DNA of 64,000 bases from Paramacrobiotus metropolitanus (taxonomy: Eukaryota; Tardigrada; Eutardigrada; Parachela; Macrobiotidae): assembly GCF_019649055.1 (NCBI RefSeq), contig NW_026570250.1, positions 620,001-684,000 on the forward strand. Reading direction: 5' to 3'. The position numbers and the translations under genes were made by a program. The notes under the pieces are model-generated. The model had not been told where the DNA came from. It was given only the letters and a program-made list of their open reading frames with translations, and ran no database searches. The stretch's first letter is position 1. Each line of letters opens with the position of its first letter. Positions 1 to 12,244 of the stretch are shown piece after piece.

Positions 1-129
1 TTTTACGGTTTTACCGGTACACGAGCTGCATTACTTGATCACTTATTTGCCACCGTTATACAAATTACGGACAGCTGCGCAGTGTATTTCATGTTTGTAA
101 ATTTGAAAGCAACTGAGAAACATAATTTT

Positions 130-1893
130 TTATTTTTTAGCTATGTTATAATGGCATGATGGTGCTTTTTTACTTGTACAAGTGGATCCTCTGCATACAT
201 GCTGCTTTATCTGGTTTTCACTGAATTTAGTATAAAGACAGCGATGTGCAACATTCATGTGCGACCTTTGTTTTATTTCTACGAGACCGCTAGGACAATT
301 TGAAACTCCTTTACCAAAGTTTCTGTACGACTGAAATTCCCTCAACCGATAACGAATTTGAAAGTCATTTGACATGTCTTTGGTAGCAGTTCGAAATGCG
401 TTATCGATTGAGGGAATTTTAGTCCACGATTCCGTTGGATTCATCAATTGCTTTTGGTTTTTAAAAACTGCCTGCTCGGTCAGCAGAGTAAAAAATCGTA
501 ACGCTATAGCATAAAAAATGAAAAGCGCATTGGTTACTAACTTAATGTGATTCGTTTGTACCATACGTAACAGATAATAAATACCTGCCCTATTTATGGC
601 AGGCAGTTGTAACACTGGCAGATTAATTGAAATGCTTAAAATTCTTTTCCTGATTAAATCAGGACATTAGGGTTTTGTAATAATTAAGCATTTAGCATTA
701 TAATGTAGCCTTTGCCAGCGCCGGCTCGTTTTAACTGAATTGACCTTTGCCGTACAAAACGAGAAACGGCCAAAATATGTGAGTTAAGCACAATTATTAC
801 TTGAACGGGACCATGTCCAACACCGTCAAGTCAGTTGAAGATCCTACGATGTAGTAGTCACTAACATGGCTATAACCACGAAGTTTGCTGGTCCCGCTGC
901 CAAAAAGTATTTTCCGACAAGAGCGAAAGCTCAGTACGCTCTCCGTTCGTTGTTATTTTGTGCCGCTAACGTGCGAAACGTCTGGAATTTGTGTCGTATT
1001 GCAGTAATTTTTTTAAAAGAGATTCGGTAGCAAAATGTGCATGAAAACAGGAGAAAATCATCCATCCTACCGGTACTTCTACTTGCATATTAACGTTTAA
1101 GATCGGTAATACAGTAAAGCGCGGCAATGCGATGCCTTTAATTTGGTACAGTTCCCTCTCACGGTTAACTGGGACCAATCCTTCATAATTATAATGCTTG
1201 ACCTTTGAGCAATTTGCTTGACTGTGTAAAGACTGGATCAACAAGGAAAGTGAAGAATTAAAGGATATGCACAATATATTTAGACGAATTGCCATCGTGT
1301 CGCTCCATTGCACCATTTTGCATTGTCGGTTGTTGATGCGGGCAGCACTGGATGGAAATCTGCATGAGCAACGTGACACATAACGCCACATAAATTTTAA
1401 CCTGATCTTAAGAGAGCGGTGTCGGCTGCCCGCTTTGGGCAGCTGAGAATGCAGATTCTGGTGGTAGACCCTTGCCCAATTACAAGCCGTGCGCCTGTGA
1501 CAAAGTAAAAATGCAATAAATTACGACTTTTTGCAGTATCATATTATCCACCCAAAAGATCCAATTAAACGTAGTGTGATACATACGTGTATATAGGAAT
1601 CATTACTATCCCATCGCATTACACCGATAAGACATGCCGATGCGTTAAATGCATTAATACGATTTATCATCAAACAGTATTGTTGAACGCTATACAGTCA
1701 TAATTATCGTATTTCGGTTTTCGAATCTGTTAACAGAACCACATAATTCGCCATGTCGCAGACTAACAGCGACTTGATACAAACTAATACAATATAAATG
1801 CCAAGCAATGGTAATGTTATGCACCTTGTACAGACTACAGAGTACAAGAAGTTGAATCACCAAAATAGTGAAAATCACAATCATATTGTTCAT
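130..1893 (-). CDS. Putative orphan secreted protein, three exons, about 230 aa
   Basis: Proposed exons: complement of 1832-1893, 1071-1359 and 130-471. Splice phases (2, then 0) fit and the model gives 230 residues ending in a TAA. Exon 1 starts with MNNMIVIF and encodes a strongly hydrophobic stretch of about 20 residues, as in a signal peptide. The rest has no domain I recognise. The last 60 residues are basic and hold five cysteines, including a CRGSTC motif, which recalls compact secreted ligands, but I cannot assign a family. A poly(A)-like AATAAA overlaps the stop codon. It lies downstream of the BMP receptor gene on the same strand. The evidence is frame consistency and the signal-like exon only; it could be a chance assembly of open frames. 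Confidence 0.4.
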
Positions 1894-1900
1894 AAAATAT

Positions 1901-1906
1901 TTTATT
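1901..1906 (-). terminator. Candidate poly(A) signal of the BMP receptor gene
   Basis: AATAAA on the minus strand, about 630 bases after the receptor stop codon. The stretch between 1907 and 2533 would be its 3' UTR. The two hydrophobic open frames seen there (1932-2384 and 2261-2530, minus strand) have no splice context or homology and are best read as UTR. Confidence 0.45.
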
Positions 1907-2533
1907 ATGCTTTAATTTGTTTCTGCTTGTGCTAGTATAACAACCAATTTCCGTGTAATCGAACTTGTTCACAAATTTGAACTTCGCTTTCAGTTTTTGC
2001 GCGACAACACCCACGACAACATCTTTTCAGTATACAGAAAAAATTCAAAAGAAATCCTCGAATTGTACATAAATATAAACCAGCTAACTGATCAAAAGCA
2101 CAGTAAATGTCATATTTCAACAAGAATTGCAGAAAGCACATGTAAAAATGCAAACGGGTCGGTTTATGAGAAATGAATGAAAAATGCCGGAATATCCGAC
2201 ACCACAGCGTAAAGAGCATGCGTTCAGGTCCAGCCGCACACATTTCAGTCTGTACAAAACCTACCATACATACAAGTACCACCAAAGCAACGGGAACATG
2301 TAGAAAGCACAGGACCAATAAGAGCCGTAAATGCGATTGACGACATAAAAACGGAAGCCGCACAGCCCTATCAGCACTACCCAAGTACTACATAGCGCTA
2401 GAAAAGAAACCGGAGAGACACACATAAATAGCAGATAAGAAACACAAAGACGAACGAGTTCCTCTTTCAGATCCATAAAGAACAAATTCTGTGGTACAAA
2501 AAAACAACTGACCACAATCCAAAAATACACGGC

Positions 2534-5500
2534 TTAATCACGACTGCCGGATCCGCCGGCAGTATCAATATTAATCAACGTTTCACGTGGAGATCGACCC
2601 AATCCCTCATCATCACCCGAATTCTCCAGCAGACCCGACCGATCCGTCTCTGAATTATCGTTGATCATGGAAAAGCGCGGCACACGCGCCTGTGGATTAG
2701 CATATTGCGGCGGCGATGCACCGCTGGATGTGGCAGATGGAGACGGAGATAAGCAGGTCATCTGGGTGCTGCTCGACGCGTCGCCTGGCGCTTCGCGTCG
2801 AGCCAACTGAGGTAGGATGTCCGCAGCGGCCGAAAGATTGTTCTTCTTGTTTCCGCCTATATAAATCGCTGGAGTGGAAGTGGAAGGACCCGCTGGCGCG
2901 GGGGCCGCAACAGCCGGCGGCGCAGCGCGGTGGCTCAACAGTGTCGACAGAGCCTGCTTGTCTTTGCTTCGGAAATTGAAAAATCCACCCAAGCTCATTC
3001 TAAACAAGAATAAACTAATTAAAACAACTCATTCGACAAAAAACAGCACCAAACATATTTAACTTTATCAACAAATAACGCATTAGAATTTGAGCTTGTT
3101 AATACGTACAAGTTCAGGTGCGCAGCAGTATCGTTTGAGACTTTCTTTTGTCGAGCTGGCGGTGCGTTAGCCGTGGAAGTGGGAGTAGGGGTATTGCGCG
3201 TTCTGTTAAATAATGCATTTGATGCATCTTGTGGCGACCTAACAGAAAAACTGAGTCTTTTTGGAATTCTCTGGCTACCACAATTCAAAGCGAACTTACT
3301 GTTGTCTAAAACCAGATTTTTTACTAATAAGATTATTTCCGCTCGTTGTTAGTTCGTCCGATGATTCCACTTTGTAGTTGCGTTCTTGACAAGGATTTCG
3401 TCCCTGATGCGGCTGAATTCTCCCGATAGCGGGAAAGCCCAACGAACCCGGAGGGTTTTTATTCAGAATATCCATCATTTCGTTGATGTTTTTCGTTGGC
3501 GGTACGATGGTTTCTGCAAAAGTGAAGTCACAATAGTTATCAACGTCCATTAGGTTATGAAATCTACGAAGACAAAAGCAATTAAAAAAATTCGGCAAGC
3601 ATCTTGATTTAAGGTAAGGAGCATTCGTTTTCTGTCGGCACTTTACGAGTAAGATTTTCGAATGATATAAAATAAAATGTTTTAAAGCTATACCGTTAAT
3701 ATTATCCAGCATGGGGGACATTTCAGTTGGCTCCTCTGGATTACTGCGCACACTGGGCGCCATGGACAGACGTTGTTCCGCAGCTGCGACATTTATCACC
3801 GTGCTCTTTTGCTTGTTAAGCACTTCCGCAAACTCCACCAATCGTTCTTCAACACAGTTAGCAGTCAGTCGTGCTTCGGCATCGGCATCCCAGCACTCCT
3901 CCATAATTTCCTTACAAAACTTCACCGGCATATCGTTGTCTTTCCAGGAATCAGGAAACAGCGGTCGCGCTTTCTTTCTGGCCACCAGCGTTGTCATCTC
4001 AGCGAAAGTGGGATGCGGGCCCGCTTCTTTTTGAAAAGGCAGCTTGTATTCTGGTACAACCGACGATTTGTACAAGTCCACGCAGCGGGTGGCCATTTCC
4101 CAGAACACCAGAGCGAAGGCGTACATGTCCACCTGCCGGAGAGCCGTGCTGCTATCGCGCAGATTCAACGATCCTTCCAAAATCTCCGGTGCCATGTACC
4201 GGATGGTTCCGACGTCGTTAAGAACAGGTGCGTCGTCACTGGATGCCCACGGACAGCTGCTGCTGTTATCGCGAGGGTTCAGCGGCAACGCAAAGCCCAT
4301 ATCACAAATACACAGACGGAAATCACTGCGCACCAAGATGTTGCGCGAATTGAAGTCACGATGCCCGATTCCAGGTTTAGTAGTGCCTAAATCAGGACTT
4401 TCATGAATTCAACAAACTAACCAAGATTAACAATGCTCGAGGTGAAATGGCGAAGGAAACAATAACCGCAGCATTCTATGACAAAACAAAATTACCATCT
4501 CGGGTTATATCGGAATGAAGGAATGCCAAACCGCTGGCCAAAGAATATGCCATTCCCCTGAACGTCTCGGAGTCGATCGTATTTGTTTTCAAAAATTCGA
4601 TCAAGGACTTGTTCGGATGATAGTCCAAAACCAACCAATATGCCTTCTCATCGCCTACAACAGATTCGCGTTAAAATATGGGGACTAAAATGTCTACTAC
4701 GCACAAACTTACGTAAACCTGGCTGTTCCGTGGCGGCAAGAAACTTCAAGATGGCATCATGTTCCTGCATATGTGGCAGATTGTAGATCCGGCATTCGTT
4801 AAGAAAATACGCATAATTCTCTTGGGAGAAAATCTTAACAGCGACCACACGTTCTTCAACGACTGCTTGATATACGCTGCCATAACGACCGGAAGCCAGT
4901 TCATCGCCCAGTTTCGCCAGCCGCAAATCGATGGGTTGACTGGAGTCTTTGTCCACGTGGAAACGTTGCGGAAATGTTTCACTAATTGTTAATGGTTTCA
5001 ACTCTTCGGAAGACCTGCCCGCTTTCTTTCTATTCATGCGACGTCTGAGGCGCACAGCAATAACTGTCCCCGCGAGAACCACCACACTGACTGCCAACAC
5101 GCCACCGATACCCCATATCCAGGTAATACCATTAGGATGCGCCAGCACGGCAGCCAGCGTAGACGACGTTAAGGTGGTCGGCGACTCAGGAATGTACACA
5201 TCCGTGAAATTAGCGTTGCAGTTGCTTTCCGTGCAACAACAGAAGCGCGTATTAAACATGCTAGGCATTTTATCATTTTCACATGAGGCCACGCCGCAGT
5301 GTGGTTTTCCAGAGGCATCATGTTGAGGATTCTGAGGGAAACAACCTAAGTATGAAAGAAAAGATTACCACAATCCTAAACAACCATCATCACAATCACC
5401 AAATTCTCATGAAAATTAACAGCTATGTGCACGAGAGTGATATTTCGAATTCAAAGCCAAATGCAAGGAGAAATAAGCAACTTGTACGTGTGAAACATTA

Positions 5501-7754
5501 CCGCTTTTGAGAACGATGTCCTCAGTTGTATTGGTGGCATTATTTCTAACCGCCCTCCAAACGACATAACACGACATATTTTTCCCCTGACATTCCTCCT
5601 TTAGAATACCATTTTCATCTGTAAATCTTCTGCCATAATGTTTCGGTGTTGTTGTGAAGTCGTTTTCCTCTAAAGTCTGGGCTTTGGAAGCCGTCAACAA
5701 GGCAAAACCCTCTTCGGGTAGACCATCATCATCGGAGACTGAGCGCCTGGAAACGGGGTGTTTACCTTCCGATTTGACATGGCATACAAGAGGTTCGTTC
5801 GCTGAAAAAAACCATTATATCAATTGAAAAAGTATTCGTATTAATGTGGCTATCAAGATCATATCTAACAAACGAAGTTGAATGCAGTTTACATCAGTGC
5901 AATTCTTCATAGGTTTTGATAACTTAAAATGGGGATTCTGCTTTATTAAGTTTACTTATAGCACTATGACCACACCATGCAGTCCCGCACCCTGCAGCAC
6001 ACTGTAAACTGTAATGCGCATTTCAACGGCTTATTAATAATAAATTTTTTATCCACGGTTCTGTTATAAAATCGCATCACTGCATGCCCTTTCGTTCTGA
6101 TCAGAAATTTGATAAACGGCGACGTCATAGTGTTTGCATTGCCACCAACCCCCGCGTATTTGATCGACCAGCAGATGTTAGTTAAGAGCGCGATTAAGTT
6201 TTTCGTTTTGCCTGCGCAGTGGAAGCAATTTATCCCACTAGGGCCTGCGCTTCATCCCAGATGTGCGTAGCTTAGCACTATCCTTTGTTTGTCATCACTG
6301 CGCCCAGTTTGCGACGTCAAATTCCTGGACGAGACACATGTCTCAAAGCGCGATCTGATCGTTTTGAGCGCCGCCGTCGCCGTCGTCGTCGTTGGCGGCG
6401 CATACAGAGTGAGCCGATGCGAAGTCAGTGGTTTTCAAAAGCAAGTTTCCGTGTCAGTCAGACATCGCATGTTCTCCAGCTAGACGATAAAGTATATTGA
6501 TTTAGCAACACTGGCAAGTGAGCGCAGCGCGCCGGCTCAACCGGAAAGCTATAGTCTGCAATTAAGTGCATGTGTATTCTCAGCCACAAATGCGAGCGAC
6601 AACCAGTTACAACCCATGTCTATAACTCCGACGTCTGCATTTCGCTGCATGACTATTTTCAACCTCAATCCAGTACGACCACAACACGGACGGAAAAGCT
6701 ACGCCTACAACAACTGTGGAATTTAACCTCTTTTTTAACAAAGACAAAAAAGTCAGCACAAAATATTTATATACGCAGAACAGTCAATCTGGGCACTTGG
6801 TGTTAACTATTAACGACGTAATCTAAAAGAAAAGTAATCAAAAATCAATTCACAAAAATTAAAGTTGTAAGATAAACGCACTTGCGAATCGATTCATTGA
6901 AGGATACCGCGTCGACTTATAAAATGTTAATAAATAAAATTTTCGGAAAAATGACTGTACTGCAATCTATATCTCACACTAATTACTGCATTTATTCAAT
7001 AACATAATTGCAGACACAAGGATGCACGTTACATACTTAGGTAATTAATGTTTAGCTTATCAGATAGAGTCACAGATGCACTCGTACCAATTCTGCGATA
7101 GACATCGTAATCAGCACCAGTCGAACTATCTCTGTTAGACAGTAACGAAAAGAAATCAGCAAAAATTAGTAATTACAAAGATAACAAGACTGACAGCTTT
7201 AAAGATTCCCTATTCCTGCTCCAAACTCAGCAGGCAGCATATTAACATGGATCAAAAAAGAAATTTTAATTGTCTTACGGTTTGGTCTGACCGGAAAGGT
7301 TGAAACCGAACGGATACGATATCTTTTGTTAATCAAATGTACAGCACAGTTATGAAAATATGTATAAATATAAATACTTTAAATTCTACCAACAATTACA
7401 AATATTCCTTTAACACAATCAAAGCAAAGAAAAAGTCCATTCCCAATTCAATTTAAGCACAAAGGGTTCAGGCCTTTTTTGTTTTTATATGCCTCTTCCT
7501 AACTTTTGTGAAAACAGCGAGTAACAGTGCCTTGCAAATAGGTATAAAACTAAAAAACGCTAAAGCTTAAGCGGTTAAGCCCTAAAATCTCATTCAGTTT
7601 CGCTTTCTAAAATCTAAAGAAAGAACTGATCTGTCTGTGAGACATGTAGTTTAGGCCTTGCTTACTTACCCGTAGACAGCATCACAGGGCAAACAAAGAG
7701 GCAAAGCAAAACCAGTCCATGACGATGATAACGTTGGGGAATTTGTTGCAACAT
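2534..7754 (-). CDS. BMPR2: Type II BMP/TGF-beta receptor (BMPR2 / wishful thinking type)
   Basis: Eight exons, complement of 7670-7754, 5502-5801, 5345-4713, 4654-4496, 4386-3694, 3513-3300, 3238-3110 and 2999-2534, giving about 892 aa with all phases consistent. It is a cell-surface serine/threonine kinase that binds BMP ligands and phosphorylates type I receptors. Exon 1 is a signal peptide (MLQQIPQ start). The ligand-binding ectodomain is Cys-rich, with CYVVW and the FCCCTESNCN end typical of type II receptors. One membrane helix lies near residues 203-227, followed by basic residues. There is no GS box. Kinase landmarks: glycine loop SGRYGSVY near 280, catalytic Lys near 299, HRDFNSRN near 400, VGTIRYMAPE, and a long tail. 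The DFG motif reads DMG (about 420-422). The approximately 270-residue tail ends in TLINIDTAGGSGSRD and matches the long-tailed BMPR2/wit class rather than the short-tailed ActRII class. Confidence 0.93.
5802..7669 (-). other. Intron 1 of the BMP receptor gene
   Basis: About 1.87 kb between the signal-peptide exon and the ectodomain exon. It holds a CGCCGTCGTC-type GC-rich microsatellite near 6370-6400. I see no coding exon here; short open frames around 6285-6500 are produced by that repeat. Confidence 0.8.
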
Positions 7755-8677
7755 GGTGCCTTGCAGGTTTACCGTCTGAAATCCCAACAGGTACTGCAGA
7801 ACTATCCACCAAACATAACGGTATCAGGAAATCACAGAATAACTTGTCAGCAAGACGGAAAGATTCCGCGATGGTAGCGAAGAACCTAAAATTTCAGAAA
7901 GTCGTGCCAAAGAGCGTGCATAGCAAAATGAATCGTGAATTTGAACAGAACTTGTGAGGACTATACCACGGCACGCTAAATTACAGTTGCGTACTATCTA
8001 GCTTCGATACCTCAAAGGACCCTCATACTGGAAAATGAAAAGGGATTAAGGGACATCTTGCGTTCAATCAGGTGATTCCTGTTTTTATTGTTATCGACAA
8101 AGAATAAAGGTTTGGAAATCGCAAAATTACGGTGCGAAGTACTGTGTTAAATCCAAACGCAGAGCTGCTGGTTGCAGACGAAATTTAGAAACCAGTATTA
8201 CCAAAACTCAAGCGTATGCCGGTTCGGTTCAAACCACCCGCACCAAAACTGTTTGAGTCTCGGCAAGTACTGTAGTTCATTAATACGAGTACATACCGGT
8301 ACTGTATTTGTACGGTAATTCTCGATCGGGTCATAAAATTATATTTTTCATCTTCAACTGGGAATCACCCTTATTAATTTACCACCATAAAAGCACGTTA
8401 TAATTTGTGGCCTTAATTTATACTCAAACTATAATTCGAACGTGTCTGTTTAGCAGCTACCATCGTCGACATTTTACCATCATGGTCCAATTCAACAGAT
8501 TGCTCATTAAAACAATAAAAATTTCAGAAAACCAAGCTCATCAATGCGTCCAACGCAACAATCATAACATAACAGTTAACAACAGTTTTTCAACGATGCA
8601 ATTATCAAAAAATAAATAAACTGGCAAACAGTCATTTGCAGAAAGAAGATAGAATCAAACAATCAACAGAAAAGCTG
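7755..8677. other. Intergenic: BMP receptor 5' flank and PDIA5-like 3' flank
   Basis: AT-rich, no supported gene. The receptor promoter should lie in the left part, but I see no clear TATA box. No AATAAA in the right orientation was found close to the PDIA5-like stop codon. Confidence 0.6.
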
Positions 8678-10640
8678 CTACAGTTCTTCGTGCGGCTGAT
8701 CAAAAGGTTCGGCAGCCCCCTCCTCCCGTTTGGGTGGTTGAGGATTTCGCATCCACTGCACAATACCGCTTTTTGTTCGATCACCTCCAAATCTAAGATG
8801 AAATCAAATGTGTACAACGTCGCTCCACTTTACTGTTTGCATGTACTCAAGTTTTTCAATCAAGGCAAAACGCTTCTTATTGTAGCCGTATAACCAACCA
8901 ATTTAAATGCGATTCAGTGGGCTAAAATCAATACGGGCTACGAAGTACGAAGTGTAAAGCAAATTAATTGTGGAATTAACTGTACGGAAATTAAAATAAA
9001 GACATAGAAAAGTTAAAGTAGGAAAATTCCAGAATTCAGTCACAGAATACTGTACGTATATAAATATTTGCAATCACTCGTAAGTTGTAACTCCCGTAAC
9101 TAATCTACAAAATTAACCATAGTCCGACTGCGAATTAGAACTATAAACTTACGGATACTGGAATCTCCCATCCCGGAAATAGTACAGTGTTGGAAATCCC
9201 GTAATATTGAACGCCTGGCGGATATCGGCATTCTGTGGTCGGTTAACATCCATCGCTACAAGGACCGCTTCGCGTTTCAACTCGGTAGCGGCAGCGGCGT
9301 ATTCGGGTTTCATCCGTTTACAATGCCCACACCCTGCAACAATCAACATTACAACCACGAAAGAGAAGCATAACCTCAGCCAACCTAAATACGGGATAAC
9401 ATAATGAAAGCCAAAATGGCATTCTTCTTACACTGGCCGTGAAAGCATACCAACTTCAACAGCCAGTAAGTGCAGCAATGTCAAACAAATACCATGAAGT
9501 TACAGACCTGAGACATCATACTTTAGGTTTGTTCTATCAACGAGACGAAGCTGAGGTAGTAACTTACAACAATAAAACTGAAATAAATCAACGAAAAATC
9601 AAAATCTTCAAAACAAAAAATCAAAATAAAATGCATCAAAATAGAAATTTATTTCACATTTCAGTTCACTGTAAATCTGTTTCTTTTTAAGTGAACGTAC
9701 GCAAAGCGTACACAAATCCTTGTGTTGCAGAAGCAGAGTGGAATCATTGTCAAAACACCGATGCTGTAAACAAACAAACTTATAAAATTATAAAAACAGT
9801 ACTGGTACTAACAAAAACAACTTCAAATTAACGGCGTCGCAAATTATTTATACAGTATAATTATTCTGTATGCCTGGAGGTGTTTGCTTGTGGACAGTTG
9901 TGGTAATTTTTTAACAGGATATTTTAACAGTTTGCAAACATATAATCACTGATAAGTTAATGTTAATGTGTACAAAACTAATTAAGTCAGTGTCTAACTC
10001 GTCAATACGTAGTATTACGTACGCAAGTAAACTTACACGGCGCATAGAACATGATGAGGGACGGCTTCCTCTCCGTTGTTAAGAACTTTCTTAGTTGTGC
10101 ACTATCCTCGATGTGCAACACATCCTTCGCCGTTGGATCGTCGTCCCAGGGAGCTTCGGATGTAGGATCTTTAAGGAAACTTAGGAAAGACTTAATGCTC
10201 TCCGGCCGATCGTAGTCCTTATTGAATTCTCCCTTATTATAGTGCTTTAACACGTATGATGCCGGATCGGCTTTCTCTTTCTTGCATATCTTTTTCCCAT
10301 CTGACGAACTGCAATCGATCTGCGCGACAAGAGCAGCTCCGCGACTCTGGTCCGCCACTTGTTCCAGGGTTTGAGTTAGCGCGGATGGGACGTCTTTAGC
10401 GGATTTTTTGAATATTATCAGGACATTATTCCGTGTCCTCAAGGTCTTTTCGAAATCTTTCTTATTTGTAATTTCTTCTAAAGGAGGTAATTTGGAGTAA
10501 ACTTGAGGGAGGACAGCTAAGAGCAGCACTGACGTGGCCTGCAAAACAACATCAACAAAGGACCGACGACGGTGAAGGACAACACTAATCAGCGCGAACA
10601 TTACTAGTACGCTTACCTCGTAAAAACGTTTGTATTTCAT
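8678..10640 (-). CDS. PDIA5: Short PDIA5-like protein disulfide isomerase (one thioredoxin domain, HEEL end)
   Basis: Four exons, complement of 10617-10640, 10037-10538, 9153-9333 and 8678-8792; phases 0, 1, 2 fit, giving 273 aa. The product should act in the ER lumen on disulfide bonds. It has a signal peptide (ATSVLLLAVLPQVYS), then the non-catalytic N-terminal PDIA5 domain (LRTRNNVLIIFKKS, LCKK-like KICKKEK, FLKDPTSEAPWDDDPTAKDV), then one thioredoxin domain with WCGHC at residues 176-180 and the GFPTLYYF cis-Pro loop. The end, QWMRNPQPPKREE followed by HEEL, is an ER-retention type tail. It aligns with roughly the first 280 residues of vertebrate PDIA5, which runs to about 520 aa with three catalytic thioredoxin domains. 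Here the second and third are absent and the stop follows directly. I chose the start at MKYKRFYE because the longer upstream frame reads through an intron with good GTAAGC and TTGCAG ends. Confidence 0.85.
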
Positions 10641-12244
10641 AATGTTGCGCAAATAGTAAATACACTGCTAATCACAAATCACTCACAGTCCAGAAACGCT
10701 ATTAATAAGTCGAAGTTTACCAATTAAAAATAAATCCAGTACTCTCATTCTTGAGTTTTAACCAAAAAGTAAAATTCGAGTCGTCGTCTAGGCGCTACAG
10801 TCTACGCGCTAGTGTAGACTGTAGAGTCTACTGTCTGCACTCTCAGTATACCGTATATTATTATTGCTGTTTAACAGATAGCATCCTTGAGGGGCGCTTT
10901 CGTGAGATACCAATCACTCTTTTTATTCAGCTTTTATTGTCATAATATACTAATTCATTGGTGCAAAGATCACTTGATCACAGCAGTACAGTTCACAGTT
11001 TCGCGCAGATAATCAAAACAAATTTTTAATTGATAATAAGGCAACATTTTTGCGTCACAAAAAAGGGCAGCATGCCTGTTCATATCGATTACCCTACTTA
11101 TTTTCTCAGTCTTTACTCACTATGTACTCGTATATATGCCAGTACATGTGGTACCATGCATTTCTTCAATCCTGTAACTATTTTGTAAGGGTAAAGCATT
11201 TTCTTTTAAAAAGAGTAAGGAGGAACTGTATTAATTAGAACTTAACTTTGAGTTTTTTTACTTAAAACTTGACTTTTTTAAAAATTTCGAAACATTTTTT
11301 AGGTTAAATACGGTGCACGTACTCCAGCCGCTATAGAACAGACATGATAGGATAGTGCTAATAATTATGGTAAAGGTCATCGACAACTCGACGACAAGGA
11401 TTACCCGCATCAAAAACTAATTCTATCAAATGAATTCACAACAAGGAATTGAATTTCCACTTCATAAAGGAAAAAAACTTTGTAAACGGTCTCCGATTTC
11501 CATGATATTATTACAACTGTTTACGCTAAATTACAATTTGTTGTTCGTCCGATATATTTCACCGTAGATACCCAGCACATGCAGATATAAAAAATATGAC
11601 CTTGTGTACAGTACAGATAACAGATGCTTGCAATAACATGTAGAAAATTAAAAAAGTTAATCCGCAGATTTTTTAGCACATTCCACTATATTGTTTAAGA
11701 GAAATCAGTGTATTCGGTCTTATACTGTAATATGGCATAACGTTAACATCCACAAAAAATTCTTTGAGTCGGATACGTGACTACGTAAAGCCGTAAATAA
11801 TTTACAATATGCGGTCGATTTGCGGGTGAATCTATTCAACTATTCCAAAAAAATTTCAAATACTGTGTAGTACCATAAAACATGTATCATTAACGAACCA
11901 AGTTATATGTAACACATGCTTAAATACCATATATAATATATTCCAGATTGTAAGTGCGGCAGAATGTTCCGCGCCAGCACATATTCAGTAAACACTTGCG
12001 CAAATGATAATACTTACCACTAGCACAACACTTTGTCATGACGCTGAATACGGCACCAAATTTAATACAAAAATTGCCAAAAATTTACATTGATTGTGCT
12101 TGTACACGAATAATTTTTCGAAACTTAAGTGGTCAAAAATGATATCAGATTGTCGTATATCGGTTGGGCGTTAGGTTACGAATTTTGGTAATTTTCTGGG
12201 TCTGGTTTAGATACTACACTTGCGATACTTGTTCATTTTTCGCC
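10641..12244. other. Intergenic between the PDIA5-like gene and pseudo-astacin A
   Basis: The two genes are divergent, so both promoters should be here. A small perfect inverted repeat, AGTCTAC with an 8-base spacer then GTAGACT, lies at 10799-10820, some 160 bases upstream of the PDIA5-like start. Otherwise AT-rich with no supported gene. Confidence 0.6.

Noticed and set aside
1932-2530. Hydrophobic minus-strand frames that look like membrane proteins
   Set aside because: They lie right after the BMP receptor stop, before its likely poly(A) signal, overlap each other in different frames and show no family motif.
10799-10820. Small inverted repeat upstream of the PDIA5-like gene as a stress-response element
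   Set aside because: It is only 7 bases per arm and does not contain the CCAAT-N9-CCACG form of ER stress elements.
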